This document shows positions 11,577 to 21,479 of a stretch of DNA of 64,000 bases, in pieces. The DNA comes from Cristatella mucedo (Eukaryota; Bryozoa; Phylactolaemata; Cristatellidae), in contig WPIO01000004.1 of the NCBI GenBank assembly GCA_009760855.2, positions 6,152,501 through 6,216,500 on the forward strand, given 5' to 3'. How positions within the stretch are numbered: position 1 is the stretch's first letter; each line of letters starts with the position of its first letter. Position numbers and translations under genes: made by a program. Below the pieces are notes generated by a model. That model did not search any database and was not told the DNA's origin. It was given only the letters and a program-made list of their open reading frames with translations.

Positions 11577-12587
11577 TCAAAGCTCTTGAGTTCATGACCT
11601 CGTTAGTCAAAAATGGATTCACCTGACTTTTCAGTCCATGAAGGCGAGCACCTTAACGCCAGGGTCAAACCAGCGAGACAAGCTTACTATCTGCAGGGGT
11701 ATGCTAGCAAACGTAGAGTTCCAATTGACTATCAACTTCAAACTGTTTGTAAAGTGTCCACTTTGAAGGGTTCTTTTTTACAGGGTCCACTCAAACTAAG
11801 AATATGTTTTAATCTTCAAAGGCCTTATAAGAGACTAGAGATTGCACCTACGAAGATGCTTCTCACCTCCCATATCACAGCCCCGCCCCTTTCTTTCATG
11901 TAGAATAGGCAAGTGGCCTTCACTTGAGCGCTGCACCTCCGCGCTGCCAGCCGCTGGAAACAACAAATAGCTCGCTGTATGTTATCTTGGACTTTTTTTA
12001 TGCCGGTTGCGCGCTATGAAAGTGTGCACGTCGTGACTCAGGGCTACAGCGATATGCTCTCGTTTAAAAGCCCGTTTGGACGTATGCCTTCCAGCCTGTG
12101 CATTTTGATTACCTGTGCATGTTCGAGCGAGTGTCAGCAATCGCGAGTCCCACAGCGGCCCGCGGCTGCGCGTGCTTTTTAGCTGATTTTTCCATGCTTG
12201 TCTAAGCATGCTAGCTGCGTGTGCTTTTGCATGTTCGTCTGCCTTGCCGAGCAGGATACCTTACGTATCACTAACTATTTGCTAGCGGTGCTACGAAATG
12301 GTGATTTAGAAATAAATAAATGAAATAGAAATTATAAGATAAATAGAAAATAAATATAAATAAATAAATGAAATAGAAACTTGCTGCTATTTGCTACGAA
12401 TCTCCTCCTTTTGTTACGGGAAAGGACGTGCGCATGCGCGTACCCGTCCGCGAAATCTACTATCGCGCGTTCGATGCTCGCGAATGTAGTTGCTTCCGGC
12501 GTTCACGCGCACGCGCGCACGAGGCTAGGCGGCGCAGCTCTCTAAGCTTCTTTCAAGGCCGCGCGAAAGCTTTGCAGTCGGCGTAAA
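11577..12587. other. Unique sequence with an AAAT-rich tract
   Basis: About 1 kb with no recognised gene. A simple AAATA/AAATG repeat tract lies at about 12308-12380, and composition turns GC- and CpG-rich from about 12420. Confidence 0.45.
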
Positions 12588-12730
12588 GGGTAGCTGATCC
12601 AACAGCCTCGCTCGTGGCACTGGAGTTACGCTGTCGGCTATCAAACAGCTTGCAGCGGGGAAAATAACTGCCTGCTGCCTGTACTCGAACTCATGGACTC
12701 ACGGTCGTGAAATGGTAGCCGGCCGGCCCC
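12588..12730 (-). mobile_element. tRNA-derived SINE, family A, diverged
   Basis: On the minus strand a B-box-like 'gagttcgagt' is followed by 'cccgctgcaagc', 'tgatagccg' and the family end 'gaggctgttggatcagcta'. These match the body and end of the better SINE copies. The A box and head hairpin are degraded. Confidence 0.65.
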
Positions 12731-12770
12731 CCGCCGCGTGTTTGGGGGATTTCAGTCCCTGCCCCCGGGG

Positions 12771-12771
12771 T

Positions 12772-12803
<32 letters not shown>
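12771..12803. repeat. (CGC)n trinucleotide repeat
   Basis: About nine uninterrupted 'cgc/gcc' triplets sit just outside the SINE head. On the minus strand they give a run of Arg codons in a chance open frame. Confidence 0.85.
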
Positions 12804-12904
12804 ACGATTGTCCGGCGCTTTTGTCTCCCTGAATGACCGATGGGTATGTGCTAGCACAAGTAGGAAACCACTCCACTAGCTCATCGCACCAAAGGTTGAG
12901 AAAC

Positions 12905-13110
12905 GTTGTGTCGTTCCTACAGAGAGCAGGTGGTGATGTTCAGAGAGCGGGCGGTGACGTTCAGAGAGCAGGCGGTGACCTTCAGAGATTGGACGGTAAT
13001 CTTTAGAGAGCGAGCGGTGACCTTTAGAGAGCGGTTGGTGACCTTCAAAGGGTGGGCAATGACCTTCAGAGAGCGGGAGGTTACCTTCAAAGAGCGGGCG
13101 GTGACCTTTG
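12905..13110 (+). repeat. 21-bp minisatellite encoding a heptad repeat
   Basis: Nine to ten imperfect copies of 'ttcagagagcgggcggtgac' (21-bp period) run into the GA tract that follows. Because 21 bp is seven codons, one plus-strand frame stays open from 12906 to 13205 and reads as TFRERAV-like heptads. Units differ mostly by substitutions, with no length change. Whether it is expressed is unknown. The simplest reading is a minisatellite that happens to be open. Confidence 0.85.

Positions 13111-13112
<2 letters not shown>

Positions 13113-13178
<66 letters not shown>
13113..13178. repeat. (GA)n microsatellite
   Basis: An uninterrupted GA run of about 66 bp continues from the last 21-bp minisatellite unit, whose own sequence contains 'gagag'. 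The run may have grown from that unit. Confidence 0.95.
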
Positions 13179-13183
<5 letters not shown>

Positions 13184-13239
13184 CGGTGGCCCAGTTTTTA
13201 TTTAGATTGGGCTGAAACTGCAGCGGCGGGAAGGCCGAG

Positions 13240-13470
13240 TGAGCCGTGATGGCGCACTAGGTGAGGTGCGGGGTGAGCCGCAGTGGTACACTTGGTAAGG
13301 CGATTGCTATTCACTACCTCGGTCCCGAGGTAGTGGGTTCGAATCATACGGTGGGCGATCCTTTATTGCCACTGCAAGCGATGGTGATAGCCGTAAAGGC
13401 TCTTCTACTACTATACAAAAGGAGGCTGCTGAATCATCAGCTATTATTATTATTATTATTATTATTAAGG
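13240..13470 (+). mobile_element. tRNA-derived SINE, family A, with (ATT)n tail and doubled head
   Basis: The plus-strand head has 'gtggtacacttggtaagg', the self-complementary 'ctacctcggtcccgaggtag' and the B box 'gggttcgaatc' (13336-13346). The body contains 'gtgggcgatcctttattgcc', and the element ends at 'gaggctgctgaatcatcagct' followed by (ATT)n at 13442-13468. The head's first 30 bases appear twice in a row ('gagccgtgatggcgcactag' at 13240 and 'gagccgcagtggtacacttg' at 13274), so the 5' end is partly duplicated. Confidence 0.9.
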
Positions 13471-15464
13471 GCGTCGGTGGACGGGTCGAGTCGGTTTCAA
13501 GTTGGTACGATCTACCGTTCTTGTTAGACGGAGCGATAGATTGTACAAAGGGGGGGTAACGAACAACTAAGTCTAAAAGAGCTGCCGGGCGGCGGCGCAA
13601 AGTCACACATTCTCCTCCCAAAGAAGCAGCGTCTAATCGCTTTGTATTAGGCAGGCATGCAGACTGTTGTGCAGGGGGGGGGGGCGGGGCGGGTGGTGCA
13701 GGACAGGCGTGCTTTCGTCGGCGAGAGGCTTCACGCGCTGGAGGAGACATGCGGTACGCTCGCTATTTTCTATAGGAGCGGCGAGGAGCTCTCGCGTGCC
13801 GAAGGCGCGCTGCTGCTTCGAGGCATTTCTTTAGAGCGACTCCGACGTAGCTATTCAGCTTGGGCTAAATGAACCTGAATGCCAGTGCACCTTCGAGGAG
13901 GCGGAGGTTTGGACGTCAGAAGGTCGGAGGCTCAGCGAGACGAGGACACAGATCCTCTTTTTGATAGCAGTTGAAAAAGGTTTCTGGATTTTAGGGAACG
14001 ATACTAACATCTCCGAAATAAGTCACTTTCTTATAGACGGGCTGTGACGAGCTTGGCGAGAGTTGCACTTACCGTGTGCGGAAGCACGCTCTCCACCTCT
14101 GGAGCTGGCTAAAAGGCTTACAGCTCCGATGGGCGCTCCTCGCAGGGCGCTCCGAGAGGTCTTCTGTGACAGCTCGTTTTCATATAAGGTTTCTTGAGCG
14201 AGGAACGCGGCATATCAGGAATCCTCCGGTTACATAGTTACAGAGCTGCTGACTATTAAAATCATCTTTGTAACTTTGCGAACAGGCGCTAGCCACCAAT
14301 GCTAACCGCATCGAGCTGTCTAGGGATTTTAAATTTCAGCTGCGTCGCTTCCGGCTGTTCGAATGTAGCTAGACGAACAAATTCTTTTTAACAGGCTGGA
14401 AAAGTTGTTTGCTAATTGCTCGTAACCGTGACTTCCTGCTAATGTAACCGTGGCTTCATGCTGACGGCCGACTTTTTTCAACGAAGCATTCGTAAGGGAA
14501 TGCTGCGCCATATTGTACCGGATCTATTTCTTTCCATTTTTTGCAATTTCTTGTGTTTTTGGTAATTCATCGCTGGTATTTATCGAATTACATCTCATTT
14601 TTATCTATGGAAATGCATGTTCTCATTCGCATTTACATTCGCGGGACGATCTTTCCATTGGTCTGCGACAAAGAGCTAAGCAGCATTGGACTTCCGCTTA
14701 CAAGACAAAGAGAACGTGGACGGAGTTTAAAATTATGTTAACATTAGATTACATTTAAATTCCACTGGGCGAATGGATTTTGTCGTTCGCCTATAGATAA
14801 GCAAGTTATGCGGTTTCTCGTTCCACTGGTTAGCGGCGGCTGTGAATCAGCAGTGATATCCGTTTATGGTACTTAACGCCCGTTCAAAATTATCTGAGTT
14901 GAAAAAATATATACCTAAACACATATGCAGCTTGTTGAAGTTTAACTTCGTTGCGCTCAACTGCGTTTGTGTGCGGCTAGGAAAATAAACTCGTCAAACT
15001 CCGTTCAAAGGCATCCTTAAAGCACTCGTGCTGCTACTTAAAGCAATTCCGCCCCCGGCTTCATCGAGCGCAGAGGGTTAGTCCTGATCGTTGCAGAATT
15101 TCCGAAAATTGAAGTTCTTAAAAGTCTTCTGAAAGTACTTGTGTATTTTTTTTTACTGCAGCGAGTGCGAAAAATACAATGAGCGTATGAATATGCAAGT
15201 GCTTGTCGCTCTCGCGCGAAGCTTAGTAGGCAAATGAATGCTGCACCACGATCCGGAAGGCCAGCACTCACGCAACCAAGCCAGCTGCCTCAGCTTCGCC
15301 GGTTCCCAGTGACCCCACTAGCCTGTACGACCATGCATGACTATTACCATTGCGCTATTGTTGATTGAATGCATTTATTGATGCCTCTGCCTCTGTCAAG
15401 AGCTCACGAACTAGCGAAGCATACTCCCCTTCAAGCACTGCAGAGCAGAGAATCCCTCTAACTT
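13471..15464. other. Unique sequence, no gene recognised
   Basis: About 2 kb that is GC-rich up to 14200 and then more balanced. There is an 11-base G run at 13674-13684. The open frames (147 codons at most, overlapping the SINE antisense) show no known domain. Confidence 0.4.
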
Positions 15465-15600
15465 AATCTATGTGTAATAATTATATAAATTAATTAATAT
15501 GTACAAATATAATAATATAAGCATATAAATATAAAGATACAAATTAAATAATATAAATTAATTAATCAATTTATACAATTTTATAAATTCATTCTAACAT
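15465..15600. repeat. AT-rich low-complexity block
   Basis: Almost pure A/T sequence made of 'aattaat', 'tataaat' and 'aataata' words, in sharp contrast to its neighbours. It does not have the LINE tail structure. It could be an expanded tail or a simple AT island. Confidence 0.8.
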
Positions 15601-15689
15601 TAGACTGACTATGACTACGGTGACAACTCTTAAAGTGTGCCTACGAAATGTGTTTACGTTGCTGCGAGTTCTTTCCGAAAATTAGGTCC

Positions 15690-15975
15690 CCTCAACAGTT
15701 CTTAAGCAACTACACATATTCCCCGGCTGCCGAATGTGGCGTATTCTATTCAGTAGCCATCCCGAGCTTCTACTTCCTGGCTACTCGCTTCTTCGACTGT
15801 CCTGCTGACTCAGATATGCTTCCCGAATGTTTTTTTCTCCGTTGCGTGAGATGAAGTCTGTTGGCTACCCTATGCGCACCGACAGTCACACAGGCTTTGA
15901 CAGCGCTATAGAGATTTCCCCTGCTTTAGCACCCGTTTAGTCTTTTGCGGTTTTCGAAGTTACAGGAAACGACAC
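15690..15975 (+). repeat. Dispersed repeat R2, oldest copy
   Basis: This aligns with the copies at 20826 and 31757. Shared words in order are 'ggctgccgaatgtggc', 'gctactcgcttcttcgactg', 'cctgctgactcagatatgct' and 'tgaagtctgttggctacc'. It is clearly more diverged than the others. It keeps the same reading frame as them for about 45 codons before a stop at 15854. Confidence 0.7.
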
Positions 15976-17499
15976 GTGCACGCTATACACAATTTTCGGC
16001 CGCTTTCATTCCTCTCGAACCAGTCCTTTGAAACCCGTGTACTGAGTCCACGCAATAGCAAGTTGCCAATGGTTGCAATAATCTATTGCTTCCTAGGTGC
16101 GAAATGATTTCCTATTTTTGAGACATTTCTGATATCGTTTCTATTCCGTGTTCCATGAATAATCCCTTCCTCTTACTGGGTTATTTTAGCACTCATTTCG
16201 ACAACCCACCTGACTATTTAAGCACCTAATCTAGAAATTGTGATTTAATTTTTGGCTAGCGTCGCAGTCAGATCAAGAGTTACACACTCTATCAAACATT
16301 CCTCTGAGAGTTTAGTCTGCTAGTTCGTACTTTTTTAAATTCTGCATGTTGAACTCATTAAGATCTCATCCATTCAGCATTTTGTATCACCTATTTGAAC
16401 CCCAAATGACTTTTGATCACTAAAACCTCAATGGCTAATAGCTTTGACATGGATGAAGTCTTCAAAATCCTTCTTCTGCTCAATCATACGTCTTACGCGT
16501 TCTCACGGTGAAATTCTACAACACGCTGCAAACTAATACTGTCCTGGATGAGTTCGCTCTTCTAACTGCGCAAGTTGTTCGCCCACACCTAAATGGCCAA
16601 TGATTTACAGCCGTTATTAAACTAGCTAGTACTACTTAGTTCAAGCTTGAGAAAGCACGCAACAGATCAGGACTGACTGTCTATCGCCCGGCGTACGAAG
16701 AGTACGTATGGTACGCCGACGCAATCCATCGCAGTCAAGGCCAAATTAATCTTGTATGAAAAAACCAAAAGTACAAAAGTGTATACACAATTTTATGTAA
16801 TAACTCAGCAATGGATAATCAAGAAATGCAGCTGCCAAACATTAGCTGTCTCTGCAACCAGTCAGAGGTCAAAGCACTCGCTGGCTATCCGCTGTGTTTG
16901 TCTAGCTGCTCTAGCCGATCGTTTGTTCATTCTCTGTCAGGAAATGGTGGATCAACTTAGAGAGAGTCCTCCCTCAAGCTGAAGCTCAGCTTACCCCACC
17001 GCTGGACTTCTCGACCTCAGCCCTGGACTGCTTTAGCTCAATGTTCAACGTTAAACCTGTCATTAATGAAATCTGGTCGAGGTTCATCTCTCAGTCTATG
17101 AAGACTACTAGCCCCCACTGAGATCACATAGGCACTGCTCTCCCTTTAAGTGTCGGACATATTTGCTGCGGCCTCACATAAATAACATAATAAGTATATC
17201 CTTTGCCTTGGGCCTTGTCCCTTTCAAGGGATAGAAATTAAAGGACATTCTTGAGAAAAAAAAACAGTTTTTTGGCCGATCATTAAGAAGACGGGAACAC
17301 GGGGGGGGGCGGGTGGCGGGAGACTTACGCAACTTAGTCTTAGTCCACATAGTCTCACTACCTACTGCCGGTCCCATCAAAGACAATGGAATGTGTCGTG
17401 GCAAACCACTTACTTTCTTACTTACATCTTAAAACGTGCGATTGAGTCCCAACCAGATTTGAGAGCTAATCATCCAACAGAGTAAGCACCGATACAGGT
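15976..17499. other. Unique sequence, nothing recognised
   Basis: AT-leaning sequence with only small open frames and a 9-base G run at 17301-17309. I see no domain, splice pattern or repeat match. Confidence 0.4.
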
Positions 17500-18240
17500 A
17501 TAACGGAAGACCCTTCATCGTGAGTGCTGAAATCGGGAAAGTCTGCCTGCTAGTTCTGTTCAATCTCTCAGCAGGGCTAGATAACACCGAAAACCAATCG
17601 GTCCTATTTGAAAGGGCACCACTTCGCATGGCCATTACTGGTTCCGCGCTTCGAGGATTTGGGCTCTGGAACCGCGTCGAACAAACGAAACCTGGATTTC
17701 CTGTTCTAAAGTGACCTTTCCCTCCCTAGATGACTGCGTCACTTCGGCGGTCAAGTTTGCCTAATTTCAATCGCACAACATCCATCCCATCTGAAAAAGG
17801 CCATTTCGTGCTATCCATTTAATACCTCAAAAACCTACGTATGGAGGAGAATTTAAGTAGCTCTCATCTACTCTCCCTCCTGCCATTCCAATGCAAGACA
17901 CTCGGATGAGTATTGTCCCAACAATAAATTCGCCAGCTCTGTCCAGCAAGTTTCCATCAGGATCTAGAGTCATCAATTCCGCAGACACCGGCAAGGTGCT
18001 TCAAGTCTAAAACGACCTTCTGAACGATGCTGATTGGGGGCGGGGCTTCTCCTACGCTGCTACTCGTAGATCTATTCCCAGCAGCGTTTGACAGTATTGA
18101 CCACTAGGTGCCTCTGTGGTCCACCTTCACACACGCTTAGGTATCACTGGCACAAAGCTAAATGAAATTATTAAACACCTTCAGAGAGATTTCAAAGCGT
18201 ACTTGGCAGCGGCTGCCGGTCATTCTTGGAAAGAACTTTC
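17500..18240 (+). mobile_element. Very old LINE reverse transcriptase remnants
   Basis: Several plus-strand snippets resemble LINE RT blocks. 17520-17680 reads 'IGKVCLLVLFNLSAGLDN' and then 'MAITGSALRGF', like motif A and the following GITGAAL block. 17700-17790 reads 'VTFPSLDDCVTSAVKFA', like FQSDLSLDDHISSTVKSA. 17930-18020 resembles the SKFQSGFR block. 18040-18190 contains 'LFPAAFDSIDH', a second motif A. The blocks are out of the usual order and full of stops, so this is probably more than one old insertion, scrambled. Confidence 0.6.
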
Positions 18241-18734
18241 CCTCGCTAGCTTTTTCCAAACGGGGAAGCCCGGTTGATCTGATAGTCTAACTGTGAACCC
18301 AAGATATTTTCCAAGAACTAGGGAATACAATATTCTTGAAAAATCACGCACACGATCGGCAACATTTTTCTGATTAAAGTGAACGTCTTAGGGCACTTGC
18401 TTAAATCAAATCGTTCTTCCAACTGAACAATAGCGTAGCCATAATTGTTTCCGACTTTACAATTCGTCATTCGCATCGATAAAATCTGTAGCTAATTATC
18501 TCTTAGATTCTTCCTCAAAAATTATTTGCTGCGTAAGCTATAAGTCTTAGAACATTGTGATGTATCTCTAGTAAGCCATCGTGCCTTTATAATGTCTGTC
18601 AGAAAGAGATGAGTACCGCTGCGACAGCACGCTGAATTGCTATTTCGGATGATCAGTTCGAGGATGAGCATCTAGGGAGTGAGCTGGAAGATCAGTTGAC
18701 CGCTTGCTTAGGGAAACCGCTAATGTAGAGCGGT

Positions 18735-19130
18735 GGTAATAACAATAATAATAATAATGCACTTGATAAAGCGCCCTCGGAGAACTCAATCTCTTTCTAT
18801 GCGCTTTACATTTGCTGCAAAGGGAAACGCGATTGAATTGTGAGTAATATCGTGTTTGATAAAGAACATGAATAACATGGTTAGGGGTGACATGCACAGG
18901 GTCAGCATGCAAATTTGGTTAGTGGCAGTATGCACAGTGTCAGCACGCATAAGCACATGAAGGACGAATCACTGGGACCCACTAAATGCTGTCCTAAATA
19001 GGTGCGTTTTTAAGTTCTTTTTAAATGTGGTCAAGTCAGGGGATGTTCTGGCGCAAGTCGGGAGGGAGTTCCAGCCTTTGGGAGCATACTAACTACATGC
19101 GCGGTATCCAAAGGATTTGAGGTTTGTGAT
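18735..19130 (-). mobile_element. LINE 3' end: RT C-terminus and 3' UTR
   Basis: The minus-strand tail at 18738-18757 is followed by the conserved terminus, the two 'cagggtcagc'/'cagtgtcagc' phrases and about 100 bp of the RT C-terminal coding end. That end includes the antisense of the 'LGAYELNA' region, 'gggagcatactaac'. The match stops near 19130. Confidence 0.88.
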
Positions 19131-19439
19131 AAAAAGCAATCCTCTATAAAATTCATTTGGCCCGTACTTGACGCTAGGTTAGCCAAGTTGAGAAAAGAAA
19201 GCAGCTGTAGAGGCAACTTGCTAATAGTAAGCTCTCGCTTGAACAGAGGAAGTATTGAATTCGCTTTCTTTCCGTGTTGCTCTCATAAGAGATAAGAGCT
19301 TGCGATTCTCGAGCGTTCGTCAAAATGGTGGGCGAAAAAAATGGCGCGGAATCAGGCAACATGTGACTGAGATCCTCGCTGTCTGACTCTGCCGAAATCG
19401 CACGCATTTCAAGCGCGATTGTAGAGGATTGCGAACGGG

Positions 19440-19960
19440 TGGCTAGTAGGTAGCGGCCTGCCGCTGCCTACTAGCCTGTCGCGCGCCTTGTCCGAGACTT
19501 TGTTTGAGACTCGAGCAGCAGCAGCAGCGCCTCTCTCTATCTTTCTCTCTCTCTCTCGAGCGTCGCTCCTCAGCGTCGATCGTTCTCTCGTTGCTGCTCG
19601 CAACGGAAGCGGTTTCTCGCGCCAGCCTCGCTCGCCGCCGACCGACTGCAGTTGACCTCATGCCTCAGGCTACGCGCACCGGGAGCGCGCTGAATCCACC
19701 TCCGGCGGCGGCCGAACGGGCGGCCGAACGGGCGGAGGCGGCCGAACGGGCGGAAGTCGAACCGCCAGTCGGCGGTGAGTGATGCGGCGGAATGTCCTCT
19801 GGAGGCGTGTCGTCACTTTGCGCGCGCCGTCACGTCTTTATGCGGAATGTGCGCCGCAGCTCCGCGTGCGGGCTTCTGTAGTTTAGCAGCTCGCCTGGAA
19901 AGGGTTAGCACCTTAAACGTAAGTAATGCGCGCGCCAACGACTACCCGCTGCATGAAGCC
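19440..19960. promoter_or_regulatory. CpG-dense block, possible promoter and 5' UTR
   Basis: Composition changes abruptly to CpG-rich, with a polypurine/CAG-like segment at 19515-19545 and a CT-rich run at 19535-19560. It lies upstream of, and includes, the candidate first exon at 19660. No TATA box is visible. Undepleted CpG dinucleotides fit an unmethylated promoter, but this is inferred from composition alone. Confidence 0.3.
19660..19773 (+). CDS. Candidate first coding exon (weak)
   Basis: An ATG at 19660 opens a frame of 38 codons that reads MPQATRTGSALNPPPAAAER and then repeats an AERAE-type motif. It ends at a good-looking splice donor, 'ggcggtgagtg' (19770-19780). The upstream frame is also open. 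Alanine, glutamate and arginine dominate, so it may simply be an open stretch in GC-rich DNA. No downstream exon could be recognised. The product is unknown. Confidence 0.15.
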
Positions 19961-20582
19961 TAAGCTAAATTGGCGGTCGCAGGGAAAAATTGGGCAAACC
20001 TGACGGCCGAAATCTGGCGCAAAGCAGCTGTAATCTAATAAACTGCTTTCTATCTCGACTGCTGAGCGGCCACGCCCTGTCACGCAAGGCGACCATGCGG
20101 TCATCATTGCGTAAGTTCCGTTGCGTAAGTTCTGCTGCGCAAGTCCAAGATTCTCTTGCAAGAGGGCATGCTTTCATTTTCTGGCTTGTTTGAACAGGTG
20201 CCGTCATGTTGGCACATAAGGAAACAGCCGCTGTAAGAGAGAACGCGTAGGCGTAGGAGAGATTTTATACTCTAGCTGACGCGTTTCAGCTCCTAGCCTC
20301 CGTCTTCTTTTCTCAGAGTCGTCCTTGCTGCATTGTGTAGTTTTGCCTCGAGAGGATAATGATTCCATTAGCTTAGGCTTACCGGTCTAGTGCTCTACCT
20401 AGTAATTTAAGGATAACAGCTTTCAATGGACTTTCAATCCCTTAATTTAACGAGGCCTAGTCGCACTTTTATTTAAATACTCGATCTAAATCCCTACACA
20501 CTGTGTGTATAAATAAGCAGGTATATGTATATAAAATCTACCTGTCTTATGCAAATAAGATACAATAAAGTAATGCTCGGCT

Positions 20583-20825
20583 GACTAGATTCATTAGGAG
20601 ACCATGCCTTTAGTTCCTAGGCTCCCAAAGCCTGGAACTCACTTCCTACTGACGTCACGACATCCCTTGACTTGACGTTTAAAAAAGCCAAAAAACGCAC
20701 CTGTTTCTCACAGCATTTGATGCGTCTTTGTGATTCATTTTTTGGGCTTACAAGCGTGCTGACACGGTGCACGTTACCACCATCCGCATTTGCATGATGG
20801 AATAGTGCATGTATCCTCTTTTCTT
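20583..20825 (+). mobile_element. LINE 3' part, first segment, interrupted by repeat R2
   Basis: The plus strand reads the RT C-terminal end ('gagaccatgcctttagttc' through 'ggaactcacttcctactgac') and the first half of the 3' UTR ('gcgtgctgacacggtgcacg'). The match then breaks and resumes after the inserted repeat, at 21087. Confidence 0.82.
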
Positions 20826-21086
20826 ACGCAACGACAACTACTCTTCTGCTGCCGACTATGGCTCATTCTTTTCAGCGGTCCTGAGCTGCTACTTCCACGC
20901 TACTCACTACCTCAACTGCTCTCCTGACTCAGCTATGCTTCCCACTTTCTCTTTGTTGCGTGAGACAAAGTCTGTTGGCTACCGAATGCGTACCGAAAGC
21001 CGCTTAGGCTGTGAGTGTGCTATACAAAACAATCCTGCGTAACACTCACATAGTCTTTATGACTTTGTGGAGCTACAGGCGGAGAT
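20826..21086 (+). repeat. Dispersed repeat R2, copy inside a LINE 3' UTR
   Basis: This block is nearly the same as 31757-32018 and shares its 3' part with 42383-42504. It keeps a frame open from before 20826 to a stop at 21042 (ending CAIQNNPA), parallel to the frame in the 31757 copy. No tRNA-like promoter, poly-A or terminal inverted repeats are visible. Its class is unknown. Confidence 0.75.
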
Positions 21087-21240
21087 ACATTACATTATCA
21101 AATTAGGCTTGTTGAAACAGTGACTTGTACCCCTGGGCATTAGTGATTTGATCATGCTTCCTTTCACCGTATGTAAAATGCCCAGAATAATATTGAATTC
21201 GCTGATAGTGCTTCACAAATTCATTATTATTATCAATCAT
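21087..21240 (+). mobile_element. LINE 3' terminus, second segment after R2
   Basis: The LINE resumes with 'gaaacagtgacttgtacccc', then 'gatcatgcttcctttcacc', and ends in a diverged terminus and an ATT-rich tail near 21220-21235. Together with 20583-20825 it forms one insertion split by R2. Confidence 0.7.
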
Positions 21241-21479
21241 CTTCATCATCCAAAAGCCTCATTTATATTGCAACGGGGGATTCTTTGCGGCCATCAGCCT
21301 ATTTGTAGCACGAAATCAAGGACTGTCTGCTGCATGACTTAAACCCACAGCTTGGGTTGTGAAGTGGAAGTACGTTCACCCTAGGCTAAGACTGATGAAG
21401 AGAGATGGAGACAAATAGTTCTCGCAGGGTCTCCGCCGTGTAATTATACATGGCTTGTCCACTTTACCCAACTCATTTA

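Noticed and set aside
12905-13110. CRISPR array
   Set aside because: The 21-bp units are contiguous with no unique spacers, and the setting is eukaryotic. The same applies to the 107-bp repeat at 37921 and the 31-bp repeat at 45528.
13274-13350. True tRNA genes at the SINE heads (8.4, 13.3, 26.7, 30.1, 52.2, 56.3 kb)
   Set aside because: B boxes are present, but acceptor stems cannot be paired and each head continues into a shared SINE body.
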